46,903 nucleotides of DNA, taken from contig JAFTWZ010000004.1 in NCBI GenBank assembly GCA_017465055.1, forward strand, positions 1 to 46,903, given 5' to 3'. The notes below the pieces were generated by a model. It saw only the letters and a list, made by a program, of their open reading frames with translations, ran no database searches and was not told the origin of the DNA. The DNA is from Alistipes sp. Its GTDB lineage: Bacteria; Bacteroidota; Bacteroidia; Bacteroidales; Rikenellaceae. Below are positions 32,777 to 42,553 of the stretch, in pieces. Positions within the stretch are counted from its first letter, which is position 1; each line of letters starts with the position of its first letter. The position numbers and the translations under genes are program-made.

Positions 32777-33985
32777 ATGAAACGAAGAAGTTTTGCTACC
32801 ACTTTTTGTGTATCTCCGAGTAGAACACGCAGAAATGGCTTATCACCCATCAATCTTACCATTAGTTATAATGGCTCACGGGCTACTATGTCTACTGGTA
32901 GACAGGTAAAGTTTGAGGACTGGGACAACAAGAGACAACGAGTTAGAGGCAGCAGCGATGAGGCTAATGCTATAAACGATCATCTTCAGCTACTACGAAC
33001 TAGGCTCTATGATAAGGAGAATGAACTATTGGAGCGTGGCTACATTGTTAATGCCAACATTCTGCGTGATGCAATGCTCGATAGAATAGACACCTTGCAG
33101 GCAAAGAGCCTGATGCAACTATTTAGAGAGTACCTTGCCGATAGGAAGAGTGATATGGAGTGTGGCAAGATAGCGAAGGATACCTATACGAATATAGAGC
33201 GAGCATACGAATTGGTGCTGATGTATCTTAAACACCGCTATAAGCGTAGCGATATGGCTCTATTAGAGCTCAACCACTCATTTATCGCTTCGTTCCATAC
33301 ATTCTTACTCAACAACCGCAAGATGAAGCAGAACACATCGGTTAAGTCTTTGCGGATACTCAAGCAGGTAATCAATGTGGCGTTAGCTGATAGGCATCTG
33401 CCAACTGATCCATTTGTTAAGTTCAAGATTCAGCGTGAGGTTGTGGAGCGTGATTTTCTAACGAATGATGAGTTGGAGAGCATCATCAACCACAGTTTCT
33501 CTACAAGCCGACTTGAACGAGCCAGGGATGTCTTTGTCTTTGCGTGCTATACAGGTCTTTCGTATAGTGACCTAAAGACACTCGCAAAGGAGCATATCTC
33601 GGAGGATGATAGTGGTAGATTGTGGATAAAGAAGCATCGAGTGAAGACTGGCGTCTTGTTTCGAGTACCACTATTACCTATTCCCAAGCTGATATTAGAG
33701 AAATATCGTGAGAGTGAAGAGATGTTGCCCGTGGGGGACTTGTCAACATTCGACGAATATCTGAAGGAAATAGCCGCTCTTTGTGGTATCAACAAGCGTG
33801 TATCAACACATACAGCACGCTACACCTTCGCTACAACGGTAACTCTCACAAATCGTGTTTCGATTGATGTTGTTGCTAAAATGATGGGGCATACCAACAC
33901 GCGTATGACATCGCACTACGCCAAGGTCGTAGATGACTACATAGCCGCCGAGATGGATAGGCTTCAGGAGGTGTATGGGGAGTAA
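32777..33985 (+). CDS. Tyrosine recombinase (integrase), Bacteroidetes type
   Basis: The 402-residue site-specific recombinase has an arm-binding N-terminal region (about 15-110), a SAM-like core-binding domain (about 110-215) and a catalytic domain. Catalytic residues seen: H-x-x-R in THTARYTFATT, H in MMGHTNTRM and the nucleophile Tyr in SHYAKV. At the first-Arg position the sequence reads CYTGLSYSDLKTL, with Ser where most integrases have Arg. This is the substitution described for IntDOT of CTnDOT, so it probably remains active. It lies just after the GGGtGRT operon terminator and is first in the putative integrated element. Confidence 0.92.
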   Translation: MKRRSFATTFCVSPSRTRRNGLSPINLTISYNGSRATMSTGRQVKFEDWDNKRQRVRGSSDEANAINDHLQLLRTRLYDKENELLERGYIVNANILRDAMLDRIDTLQAKSLMQLFREYLADRKSDMECGKIAKDTYTNIERAYELVLMYLKHRYKRSDMALLELNHSFIASFHTFLLNNRKMKQNTSVKSLRILKQVINVALADRHLPTDPFVKFKIQREVVERDFLTNDELESIINHSFSTSRLERARDVFVFACYTGLSYSDLKTLAKEHISEDDSGRLWIKKHRVKTGVLFRVPLLPIPKLILEKYRESEEMLPVGDLSTFDEYLKEIAALCGINKRVSTHTARYTFATTVTLTNRVSIDVVAKMMGHTNTRMTSHYAKVVDDYIAAEMDRLQEVYGE

Positions 33986-33992
33986 TACTTGA

Positions 33993-34044
33993 TGACAGAC
34001 TTTGTTAGGGGGTATAGAAAATACCCCTTGACAGATGTCTGTCA
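33993..34044 (+). terminator. Nested stem structure after the integrase
   Basis: Inner stem GGGGTAT (34009-34015) / ATACCCC (34021-34027). A second hairpin is TGACAGA (34029-34035) / TCTGTCA (34038-34044). Alternatively TGACAGAC (33993-34000) can pair with GTCTGTCA (34037-34044) to enclose the inner stem. It may act as a terminator or as a recombinase-related structure; a similar layout follows the helicase gene. Confidence 0.55.
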
Positions 34045-34076
34045 CGATATCACATCTCTTATTAAAAATTGTTTAC

Positions 34077-34084
34077 TAAATTTG
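34077..34084 (+). promoter_or_regulatory. Possible -7 box of the unknown gene at 34111
   Basis: TAAATTTG matches TAnnTTTG 27 bp before the ATG. There is no clear -33 box. Confidence 0.35.
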
Positions 34085-34110
34085 CATAATAACACTTTAA
34101 CATAAGTTAT

Positions 34111-35001
34111 ATGCTATTCATAAGTGATAAAGAGCTATATCGAGTTCTAAAGATGACTGATAAGTATTATGGAATTAATAAATATGTACTATCTATGGTG
34201 CATCCAGAAGTTTGGAATATCTCCGATATCTCTGCAGGAGAATCAATCTCTATACAAAGTCACGACAGATATGAGTCTTTTACCAGGTCGTTACTATACA
34301 ACCTCAATACTGAAGGTTATCTCGGAAAATTTAATGATATAGACACTATAGCTAAGGCTCTATATATTGTTAGTAAATACTTGTGGCATATTCGCTATAT
34401 ACGCAATGAAGAAGATGTGACAGAAGATGATGAGTATATACCTGATATTAATGCTTACATAAAAGATCTCGCGATTGATGATATGCTTAGGCTATATATA
34501 GGTTGTCGGCAAGCACTTGAGAAAGATAATGACTATCTTGGCACTATTGAACTACATATACCCAAATTACAAAAAACGATTAAACTCAGCAACTGGAATA
34601 ACTGGATAATTCATCACCTTGTAAAATATAGCAGCGAACACTTGCCAGAAATAGAGTGCTCTCTAGATAAGGCAGATGAACTATGGAAAAAAAGGCATCC
34701 TATCGGGCACAAAGAAGATGGCGATTACAAATCTGTTGTGTATGGAACCTATAACCTACTTAAAGAGTTTTACAACGGAGATAAAGACACCATGATACCT
34801 AACTGTATTCGCAAGATTACAGCAAACTTTATAGAGCTACACGCAGCCTTGTTGGGGAAGTTTCCCACGGACATAACTTTGGATAATATTGGAGCAACCA
34901 TAAAATCGTGCTTAAAAAAAGAACCTCAACTACTGTGCAATAAAACGTGTTTAGAAGAACTGAATTCATCTGGACGAGCTGAGTATATTGATATCTATTA
35001 G
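34111..35001 (+). CDS. Unrecognised protein of the integrated element
   Basis: The 296-residue protein has no signal peptide and no obvious membrane span. It is acidic and mostly predicted helical, with motifs such as YNLNTEGYLGKFNDIDTIAK and IVSKYLWHIRYIRNEEDVTE, and a Lys-rich segment around WKKRHPIGHKEDGDYK. I do not recognise a domain. It begins after the integrase's stem structure and ends with a good terminator (35025-35070), so it is transcribed alone. Composition is clearly more AT-rich than the core genes, which agrees with recent acquisition. Position within the element suggests cargo, such as defence or regulation, but that is inference. Confidence 0.6.
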   Translation: MLFISDKELYRVLKMTDKYYGINKYVLSMVHPEVWNISDISAGESISIQSHDRYESFTRSLLYNLNTEGYLGKFNDIDTIAKALYIVSKYLWHIRYIRNEEDVTEDDEYIPDINAYIKDLAIDDMLRLYIGCRQALEKDNDYLGTIELHIPKLQKTIKLSNWNNWIIHHLVKYSSEHLPEIECSLDKADELWKKRHPIGHKEDGDYKSVVYGTYNLLKEFYNGDKDTMIPNCIRKITANFIELHAALLGKFPTDITLDNIGATIKSCLKKEPQLLCNKTCLEELNSSGRAEYIDIY

Positions 35002-35024
35002 AATAGTTTAACTATCTTATTATC

Positions 35025-35070
35025 AAATGGAAAGAATTATGTCATATAGGACTGATTCTTTCCATTTTTT
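35025..35070 (+). terminator. Intrinsic terminator of the unknown gene
   Basis: AAATGGAAAGAAT (35025-35037) pairs perfectly with ATTCTTTCCATTT (35055-35067), followed by further T residues. Confidence 0.8.
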
Positions 35071-35073
35071 ATT

Positions 35074-35106
35074 TTTGGAAACAACTATTTTTCACCATTA
35101 TCTTTG
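35074..35106 (+). promoter_or_regulatory. Promoter of the helicase-like gene
   Basis: TATCTTTG (35099-35106) at -7 and TTTG (35074-35077) at -33, 21 bp apart. It lies directly behind the preceding terminator and gives a leader of about 70 nt. Confidence 0.65.
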
Positions 35107-35184
35107 CAATGTCGGACCAGATAAACCGCGGCTATCGAGGACGACTGGAGCTCCCCAATGGAGTAAACTTTAATATTAATCCAT

Positions 35185-36960
35185 ATGATGATACATTATA
35201 TAAGTATAAATAAGAATCAGTGGCTCTCAGATGTGCTTAAGGAGATACCCACAAATACAATTTTCAACAAGACACTCACAGGATGTGGTGCAACTACACT
35301 AGAGATTAACGCAGCTCGCAACTCTATCATCATCGAGCCTAATGTACCCGTAATTATTGGTAAGAAGGTACAACACCCACAGATACTAGCCGTATACGAG
35401 GGCATAAACAAGGATGATATCAAAGCCTACCTCGCAGGAGAGTATGATGGATACCGCAAAATTATAACCACCCCTGAAGGGTTTGCTAAGAAGGTAATGC
35501 CTGCAATGTGCGAGACTGACACGAATGTCTACAACGATTACTTCCTACTTTTTGACGAGTGCGAAAAGACCATACAAGACATCGGGTATAGAGGCGACAT
35601 CTACCTACCAATAGAGGATTTTTTCAAGTTTAAGGGTAAGGCGATGGTATCAGCGACACCCATTATGCCAAGCGACCCTCGATTTAGAGAGTTCGATATG
35701 ATTAGGCTGAAACCAACCTATGCATATAAAATGAAATTACGAGTACGTATCACTACCAACACTGTGAGGGTACTTAGGAGGGTCATAGAGCTATGTGAAG
35801 AACATAACAAGAAGGCTTGTATATTTTTCAACTCGACAGATGCAACCCTTAAGATTATTCACACACTTAAACTCGAGGGAAAGAGCAAGGTGTTCTGCTC
35901 TGAAAAGAGTATGAAGAAACTGAAGAAAGAGGGTTATAAGGATGTTAGCGATAAACTGTCTGATCTTGCCGATGTAAATTTCTTCACAAGTCGCTTCTAC
36001 TCTGCTGTGGACATCAGCATTAACGAGAAGCCTGTTGTGATTGTGCTCACTGATGTATACAATGCTCCATACTCAACAATAGACCCTTCAACAGAGGTTT
36101 ATCAGGCGGTAGGAAGATTTAGAAATGGTGTACACAATATCTACCACATCACTAATTGGGATGCCAACATTACTCCAAGGTCTCATGATGCCGTATTCCA
36201 CAACCTAAATAGCTTGGAACTAGCATATAGAAGCGTAGAGGATGTGATGCGCATGTCTGACCCAATAGGCAAAGCGGCTATTCAAAAGTCGCTTAACGAG
36301 ATGGAGTATAGTAGATTCCTAACCACCTCTGGAAGCCGCAACTACCTAATGTGGGATAACGCATGGGAAGACGAAAAGATCAAAGGCTACTACAAAAATG
36401 AGGCGAGTATAAAGAACGCATATAAGGATGCGCCTTTCGTTACAGAATTTAAAGCATCAACACTTCCTGTTACTGATGAGGATAGACTCAGATTTTCCAA
36501 GGAGCGACTTATAAGCACATGTTCATTATGGAGAGGAGCGATGACACTGCTCGACAATATTGGCAAGGCTAACATAGATAAAGAGAGTGCATTTATCATC
36601 GACGAACTCGGCGAAGAATTTAGGACGATGATCGAGGCTCACACCATTCTCGGATCAGAACGCATAAAGAGACTAGGATACGACAGACACAAAATAGAGG
36701 CGGCTTTAGATAATATTCGCGAGAATATATTACTTACATCGGATGAGATGCAGAAAGCAGTATATGGTAAATATAGTGAGGGAGACATGGTGTCCGTTGC
36801 AGAAATAACCCAATTTATGAAGAACTTGATTAATGAAAAGGGAATATTTTACAAGCATCACATTGATCGCACACTGATACAGTTGTACTTTGAGATTACG
36901 GATAAGCGAGACAGGGCAGCTAGATACTATGTCCTAGGCAAGAAGAAGTTTGAATTTTAA
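35185..36960 (+). CDS. SF2-helicase-like ATPase of the integrated element
   Basis: The 591-residue protein has the SF2 order of motifs. Motif I-like LTGCGATTLEI is degenerate: GCGATT rather than GxGKT, lacking the Walker A lysine. Motif II is LLFDECEK, motif III is MVSATP, and the motif VI-like stretch is YQAVGRFRNGV. RecA-like domain 2 spans about 190-330. The Walker A lysine being absent suggests it may bind but not hydrolyse nucleotide normally, or use another residue. Families of this kind occur on Bacteroides mobilisable and phage-like elements with unproven roles. The C-terminal third (about 390-591) is unrecognised. Upstream promoter 35074-35106; downstream stem structure 36967. Confidence 0.75.
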   Translation: MMIHYISINKNQWLSDVLKEIPTNTIFNKTLTGCGATTLEINAARNSIIIEPNVPVIIGKKVQHPQILAVYEGINKDDIKAYLAGEYDGYRKIITTPEGFAKKVMPAMCETDTNVYNDYFLLFDECEKTIQDIGYRGDIYLPIEDFFKFKGKAMVSATPIMPSDPRFREFDMIRLKPTYAYKMKLRVRITTNTVRVLRRVIELCEEHNKKACIFFNSTDATLKIIHTLKLEGKSKVFCSEKSMKKLKKEGYKDVSDKLSDLADVNFFTSRFYSAVDISINEKPVVIVLTDVYNAPYSTIDPSTEVYQAVGRFRNGVHNIYHITNWDANITPRSHDAVFHNLNSLELAYRSVEDVMRMSDPIGKAAIQKSLNEMEYSRFLTTSGSRNYLMWDNAWEDEKIKGYYKNEASIKNAYKDAPFVTEFKASTLPVTDEDRLRFSKERLISTCSLWRGAMTLLDNIGKANIDKESAFIIDELGEEFRTMIEAHTILGSERIKRLGYDRHKIEAALDNIRENILLTSDEMQKAVYGKYSEGDMVSVAEITQFMKNLINEKGIFYKHHIDRTLIQLYFEITDKRDRAARYYVLGKKKFEF

Positions 36961-36966
36961 TATGTC

Positions 36967-37023
36967 GTGACAGACTACGCGGGAGGTCTAGAAATATACC
37001 TCCCGTCATAGTCCGTCACTTTA
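36967..37023 (+). terminator. Nested stem terminator after the helicase-like gene
   Basis: Outer stem GTGACAGACTA (36967-36977) / TAGTCCGTCAC (37009-37019) with one mismatch. Inner stem GGGAGGT (36981-36987) / ACCTCCC (36998-37004). TTTAT follows. Same layout and the same GACAGACT outer sequence as the structure after the integrase. Confidence 0.65.
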
Positions 37024-37165
37024 TATTGTATATCTTATACACACATACATACCTAAACAAACGCCCCCGCCCCATCGTAAAATGCAAAGTCAGTTTACTT
37101 AACGATTTCTCACTAAAACAGGCTGAAAATTAATTAGTTATTAATCAATTAAAATCAGCTTGTAT

Positions 37166-37876
37166 ATGCAGTTAAGAAAGACAATGCGTCAGGCGGCTAA
37201 AATGCGTTTAGCGCTGACAGGTGCAAGTGGCGCGGGGAAGACCTATTCATCGCTACTTATCGCCTACGGAATGACCAACGACTGGTCGAAAATCGCAGTT
37301 ATCGACTCCGAGAACTGTTCAGCAGATCTGTATGCTCACCTTGGTGCATACAATGTACTTACTCTTGACAGCTTCTCGCCAGAGACCTATATTGAGGCTA
37401 TCAATATTTGCGAGGAGGCTGGAGCAGAGGTTATCATTATCGATAGCATATCTCACTGCTGGGACTATCTACTCGATTTTCACTCCTCTATGCAAGGCAA
37501 CTCATTTACCAACTGGTCGAAAGTTACTCCTCGACAGAACGCCTTTATCCAGCGCATACTATCTTCAAATGCACACATCATCTGCACAATGCGCTCAAAG
37601 CAGGACTATGTGCTTTCGGAGAAGAACGGTAAGATGGTACCCGAGAAGGTGGGTCTAAAGTCCGTGCAGCGTGACAATGTAGACTATGAGTTTACCGCAG
37701 TCCTCGATATTGCTATGAACCATCGTGCAACAGCCTCTAAAGATCGTACGGGGCTATTCACTGGTCGTGCCGAGTTTCAGATTACGCCACAGGTAGGCAA
37801 AGCTATTCTTGCGTGGTGTAACAATGTTCAACCTCAAACACATAGCAGCTATGACACCGCCCGCATTACAGCTTAA
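37166..37876 (+). CDS. RecA/Sak4-like P-loop ATPase
   Basis: From the ATG at 37166 the protein has 236 residues. Walker A is LTGASGAGKTYSSLLIAYG, Walker B-like is EVIIIDSISHCW, and a later motif is IICTMRSKQDYVLSEKNG. This is the AAA_24/Sak4 pattern of phage and mobile-element ATPases that work in single-strand annealing or recombination. It is followed by and overlaps the DUF3871 gene in another frame, so the two are coupled. A TTG start six bases upstream is possible but unneeded. Role in element replication or recombination is inferred. The AT-rich spacer before it (37021-37165) contains short inverted AT repeats but no clear promoter. Confidence 0.75.
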   Translation: MQLRKTMRQAAKMRLALTGASGAGKTYSSLLIAYGMTNDWSKIAVIDSENCSADLYAHLGAYNVLTLDSFSPETYIEAINICEEAGAEVIIIDSISHCWDYLLDFHSSMQGNSFTNWSKVTPRQNAFIQRILSSNAHIICTMRSKQDYVLSEKNGKMVPEKVGLKSVQRDNVDYEFTAVLDIAMNHRATASKDRTGLFTGRAEFQITPQVGKAILAWCNNVQPQTHSSYDTARITA

Positions 37877-38852
37877 CAGCATTGAGCTTAATCCGTTTGC
37901 CCTACAGATAGCCGAGCTTAAGCCTCAGGTGCAGCACACTCGACACTTTATAGAGGCAAATACTACGCCCACAACTATCGAGCATCTGCGCGATGACTGT
38001 GTTGTTCCTGTATTTAGCAAAGATAACGAGGTGACAATCTCACATCAAGCATTTATCGAGACTCTACTCGGTGCAGCATATCGAGTCTTCCCTCGTGAAG
38101 CAATCGATGCACCTGATATTGTGGTGTCACATATTATCAAGGGGCGTATCCCAGAGGCTATACACAAGCCCGTAAGAGAGCTATTGGATAGCGACAAGAC
38201 GATATACTATGAGCGTATGGCGTTCTGCATAGAGATACCTACTATCTACCAGGATATTGACGGCAACCGCCTAAACCTATCCATTGGTGGAGTACGAGCC
38301 TATAACCACGAGAACCTATACTCCCGTAAGGGCGTTGAGAAGTTTAAGATATTTATAGGCTTCAAGAATCTCGTTTGCTGTAACCTCTGTGTATCGACCG
38401 ATGGACTAAAGAGTGACCTTCGAGTAATGAGTGTACAGGAACTATTCGATGCTACTGTAAGGCTGTTTGAGACATACAATACCGAGGCACACCTTTGCCA
38501 AATGTCGAATATGCTCAACTATTCGCTTACGGAACATCAGTTTGCACAGCTTATAGGCAAGACTCGACTATATCAGTACTTACCTACTGCTGAGCGAAAG
38601 ATGCTACCCGCTATGGAGTTTACTGACTGCCATATCAATAGCGTAGCCAAGGCATATTACGCTGATGAGAACTTTGGTAGAGTAGATGGCGTAGACATCG
38701 ACCTATGGCGAGTATATAACCTCTTCACAGGGGCTAATAAGTCGAGCTATATAGACACCTTTCTGGATCGTTCTTTAGGTGCTACCAATCTTATTACAGG
38801 CATATCACACGCCTTGGATGGCGATAGTGTTTATCGATGGTTTATCGACTAA
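37824..38852 (+). CDS. DUF3871 family protein
   Basis: From the ATG at 37824 the protein has 342 residues, overlapping the ATPase gene by 53 bp; the inner ATG at 37851 (MTPPALQLNSIEL) is an alternative that overlaps by 26 bp. The body matches the DUF3871 pattern: GAAYRVFPREAIDAPDIVVSH, IHKPVRELLD, GGVRAYNHENLYSR and KFKIFIGFKNLVCCNLCVST. These proteins are common on Bacteroidetes integrated elements and prophages and have no known activity. It is the last gene of the element's visible module and ends at a terminator. Confidence 0.8.
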   Translation: MFNLKHIAAMTPPALQLNSIELNPFALQIAELKPQVQHTRHFIEANTTPTTIEHLRDDCVVPVFSKDNEVTISHQAFIETLLGAAYRVFPREAIDAPDIVVSHIIKGRIPEAIHKPVRELLDSDKTIYYERMAFCIEIPTIYQDIDGNRLNLSIGGVRAYNHENLYSRKGVEKFKIFIGFKNLVCCNLCVSTDGLKSDLRVMSVQELFDATVRLFETYNTEAHLCQMSNMLNYSLTEHQFAQLIGKTRLYQYLPTAERKMLPAMEFTDCHINSVAKAYYADENFGRVDGVDIDLWRVYNLFTGANKSSYIDTFLDRSLGATNLITGISHALDGDSVYRWFID

Positions 38853-38860
38853 CCGCAGAT

Positions 38861-38893
38861 ATACCCTTGCAGTCTCGGCTGCAGGGGTATTTT
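38861..38893 (+). terminator. Intrinsic terminator of the ATPase-DUF3871 pair
   Basis: ATACCCTTGCAG (38861-38872) pairs with CTGCAGGGGTAT (38879-38890) around a 6-nt loop, followed by TTT. It lies 9 bp after the DUF3871 stop. Confidence 0.85.
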
Positions 38894-39244
38894 GCTTTGT
38901 ATCGTAAAACACAATATATGTGGAGACAACTGACTGCGTTATTTGAGCCATATCAATAGCTTATGCAACTATGATTACTATAAGGAAAGGCCTAACATTG
39001 TCGAGATCCCTATATTTTAGATATGCTATGCGAGATTTACCTCACAAGGTATGCCAGAACACACCTTTATGGGCGTAATAAGACAATACTACCCAAGCTA
39101 CATATAACATTATTATATCTCAATATTGATTTTTGGGAATGTTTTGTTGAAATTTGCACTCCGATAAAATCGTTCTTTTATACCTGTTTTTATAAGGCAA
39201 CAGCAAAAATGTCCGCCAAACTGCACAATCTGCCAAAAGTTTAC

Positions 39245-39252
39245 TATCTTTG
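39245..39252 (+). promoter_or_regulatory. Possible -7 box of the surface-protein operon
   Basis: TATCTTTG is an exact -7 match but has no good -33 box. It would give a leader of about 250 nt before the small peptide gene, with a stem-loop (about 39345-39371, CGTCATACC/GGGTATGGCG). The gap 38894-39502 otherwise holds only an 86-codon open frame (39023-39283) with poor coding character. Confidence 0.4.
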
Positions 39253-39502
39253 TGGTAACATATTATTTACGCGGAAAGTGTAAGTTTATTCACAGAGAAT
39301 AAATCTGGTAAATTTAGAAGAGTGAATAGGCGGACATCTTCCTGCGTCATACCTTCATATTGGGTATGGCGTGGGGCTGTTGCTTATTTTATCTTCAAGG
39401 CTTTACCAGAGCCCATTCTCTTAAAATAAGTTTTCAGCACCACGCTTTCTTTTTTATAAATCACTATCGAGGTGCGGGTAGTCACAAATAGAGTCTTTGT
39501 AT

Positions 39503-39640
39503 ATGGAGACGACTCAGAGTAAAATTTACAATAGCCCACACATTGAACAGATTTTCGTTGATGTAGAACAAGGATTCTCTCTGTCATCGGAGATTGGAGA
39601 CTGGGAAGATGGCAGTTCCGATGAGGGGACAGCAGAATAG
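39503..39640 (+). CDS. Small acidic peptide upstream of a surface lipoprotein
   Basis: This 45-codon gene was too short for a 60-codon ORF cut-off. It begins METTQSKIYNSPHIEQIFVD and ends DWEDGSSDEGTAE. The pattern K-x-Y-x-S-P-x-I-E then a hydrophobic stretch and an acidic SS-x-x-x-DWEDG tail resembles short peptides encoded beside fimbrillin or surface-protein genes in Bacteroidetes. It lies 27 bp before the large lipoprotein gene and is likely co-transcribed. The role is unknown. Confidence 0.55.
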   Translation: METTQSKIYNSPHIEQIFVDVEQGFSLSSEIGDWEDGSSDEGTAE

Positions 39641-39667
39641 AAAATAAACCACAAAACACATAACACT

Positions 39668-42553
39668 ATGAAACACAAGCTACTATTTACATTAGGCATT
39701 AGTTTGTTGACATTTGCGAGTTGTACACAAGATTTCGACGAGCCAACGCCTATCACGCCATCTCCTGAAGGGGCTATCGCCATTAACATTAGTGGCAGCA
39801 TTGCACAGACCTACACTACACGTGTTGATGATGGAGGTTTTTGCGATGGCGATCAAATAGGTTTATTTGGAGTTAACTACTCCGAAAATAATACTGTGCC
39901 TGGGGTGCTTCTTGACAAAGATAATCAGGTGGATAATGCTCGCTATACCTTCGATGAAGAAAATTTTACATGGAACTCAACTGGAGGTATATATTATAAG
40001 GATGCTAACACTAATATTGATCTCTATGGCTATTACCCTTATGCCAATGTTGAGAGTGTTAGTGCATACAAATTTGAGGTTGCGCAAGATCAATCGGGTG
40101 CTAATGCTGTCGATGGTTATGCGATGTCAGACTTTTTGTGGGGTAAGGCAGAGAATATAGTTCCAAGCGAAACAAAGGTGAAGATTAAATTCAACCATCA
40201 AATGGCTTGTGCTAATGTCATATTGGTTGAAGGTAATGGTTTCACAGGCGATGAATGGAATACGTTAAATAAAAGCGTATTAGCAATGAACATCTCTCGT
40301 CTATCTACCATTGACCTTGCAACAGGAATGGTTACGGCCACTGGCGATTCTGAACTTGAAGGAATTGTAATGAAGCATAATACAGATGGTTTTAGGGCTA
40401 TTGTCGTTCCACAGAGTGTGCCAGCTGGTAAGACCTTATTCTCAATCACAATAAATGGTATCAGTTATCGATACAAGAAAGACACAGATTTCGTATATGA
40501 ATCTGGCAAACAGTCAAGGTTCACTATCACTGTCAACAAGAAAGAGCACACAGGCGAATATGAGTTTGTTTTGACCAATACCGAGATTATAGACTGGGTT
40601 GCAGATCTCGATACCCACGGTGGCGAGGCTCGTCAATACTATGTGGTGCATCAGGAGGAGCCAAACACTCTATCTGCTAAATTGCGAGCAGCAAAGAAGG
40701 ACCCCGCCAAAATTAAGAACTTGAAGATTTCTGGTAAGATAGGTGCTGCTGACTTCTATTTTATGCGAGATTCGATGATGGTTTTGCAAGCTATTAATTT
40801 AAAAGAGAGTGAAATTGCAGAATATGACACCTATCCTGCTCATGAAATTCCTCAAGGAGCCTTAAAAAACAAGTCTACTCTTACGCAATTTTGTTTCCCT
40901 GAGAAAGTTGTAAAAATTGGAGAACAAGCCTTCGCTGAATGTATACTCTTATCTGGGGCGTTAATAATTCCTGACGAAGTGGTAGAGATATCATCGGGAG
41001 CATTTTCTGGATGTTCAAATATCGCATCACTTTCACTGCCTGCTCAACTAGAGAGAATAGGAAGTTTTGCGTTTCATAGATGTCATTCGTTATCAGGATC
41101 CCTTTGCCTCCCCGAATCTGTAATATATATAGGAGGAGATGCCTTCTCTGATTGTTCAGGACTTACGGGTTCGTTAATACTACCTAATAATTTGAAAGAT
41201 TTGGGTTCTCATTCATTTGCAGATTGCTCAGGATTTACAGGGTCTCTATCTATACCGCAATCATTAAAAACCATATATGGTGCGACATTCTATGGCTGTT
41301 CGGGACTGAATGGACAATTAATTTTACATGATAACCTCTCTTTGAGCAATGATAAATATGAAGGCCCAAATGGGGGAACTAATGTTGGCATCTTTGAAAA
41401 TTGCAGGTTTCAGGGAGAACTGAAAATCCCCAACAACATTACGACTATTCCAAAAGCCTGTTTCCGTGGCTGTCAATTTTCCTCTATCGCAGGTTTCCCA
41501 GAAGGATTGTTAAGTATTGAAGATAAAGCATTCAGTTTCAATGATCGTTTATCTGGAGTTATAGAGTTCCCCGAATCATTAGTATCTGTGGGCATACAAG
41601 CCTTTGAATATTGCCGTAATATAGAAGGAGTTATTTTACCAAGTGATTTAGCGGTTATTAAGACAAATGCTTTTAGTGGTTGTTATTACATAAATAAATT
41701 AGTTTGTAAATCGAATGAACCACCAATGGTTCAAAGTGGAGTGTTTAATGGAGTATCTAAAACAAACTTTGCTGTAGAAGTTCCAGAGTCCGCAGTAAAC
41801 CGATATCAAACAGATACTGGATGGAGTGATTTTGAACGAATAGGTGCATTCTATGACTTTTCTACTTCATGCCGCAAGATGCGAGTACTTAATGCTACAT
41901 ATAGCCGAAAAATAGTTTTGCGAGCACCTGCAAATTATACATGGAGTATCGAAAGTCAGCCCAACTGGATATCAGTAACACCATCTAGCGGAGTAGGTAC
42001 GCAGAACGTAATTATCACTGTTAATGAGATGGCATCTACGGAGGTAGATTCTTTCGAAATCAATACAGGTTCGTATAATAATCCTAAGTATGAAACCCAT
42101 GAAGGACGAGCTGGAGAGATCGTATTCATACTTAACGACAAGGACTATCGCATAACTATGGATGTGGAACAGTACAACTGTGAGTATAGAGATGGGGATG
42201 TGATTGTTAACCAAACGGCAACAAAGGGCAATGGAGTAAACCTCGTATTTATGGGCGACTGCTTCGATGCAAGAGACATCGCCATGGGAAGCTATTTGGA
42301 TGGTATTAACGAAGCTATTGAGTATTATTTCGCGATTGAGCCATACCATACATACCGTGATTACTTCAATGTATGTACGATAGTGGGTATGTCCAACGAT
42401 AGCGGCCTAGGAACTATGAATACCATTAAGGAGGCAAAGTTTGGTTCTCAATATATGAATTATGGTATATCGCCTAATACAAATATAACTATTATCTCAG
42501 GGAAAAACGAACGAATGAGGGAAAATAATGATGGCGGCACTGGTGTTCAATGA
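39668..42553 (+). pseudogene. Fimbrillin-like/BspA/BACON surface lipoprotein, truncated in its M64 domain
   Basis: The open frame codes 961 residues. Lipobox LTFASC (Cys19). About 25-300 is a fimbrillin/Mfa-like domain (DGDQIGLFGVNYSE, YGYYPYANVESVSAYKF). About 370-730 is BspA-type LRR_5 repeats (IGEQAFAECILLSGALIIPD, IGGDAFSDCSGLTGSLILPN). About 738-845 is a BACON-like domain (YTWSIESQPNWISVTPSSGVG). About 848-961 begins an M64 (IgA peptidase-like) domain: GNGVNLVFMGDCFDARDIAM, then YRDYFNVCTIVGMSND. The frame stops before any HExxH zinc motif, so the peptidase part is incomplete and probably inactive. The next gene is a tyrosine recombinase 200 bp on, so insertion or recombination is the likely cause. 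It may still be exported. Confidence 0.8.

Noticed and set aside
35109-35213. Possible 34-codon gene (MSDQINRGYRG start) before the helicase-like gene
   Set aside because: Amino acid composition is plausible, but the predicted transcription start (about 35112) falls inside its ATG and it overlaps the helicase start in another frame.
39023-39283. 86-codon frame, possible small membrane protein
   Set aside because: No recognisable motif, irregular composition, and it overlaps the predicted -7 box at 39245 of the following genes.
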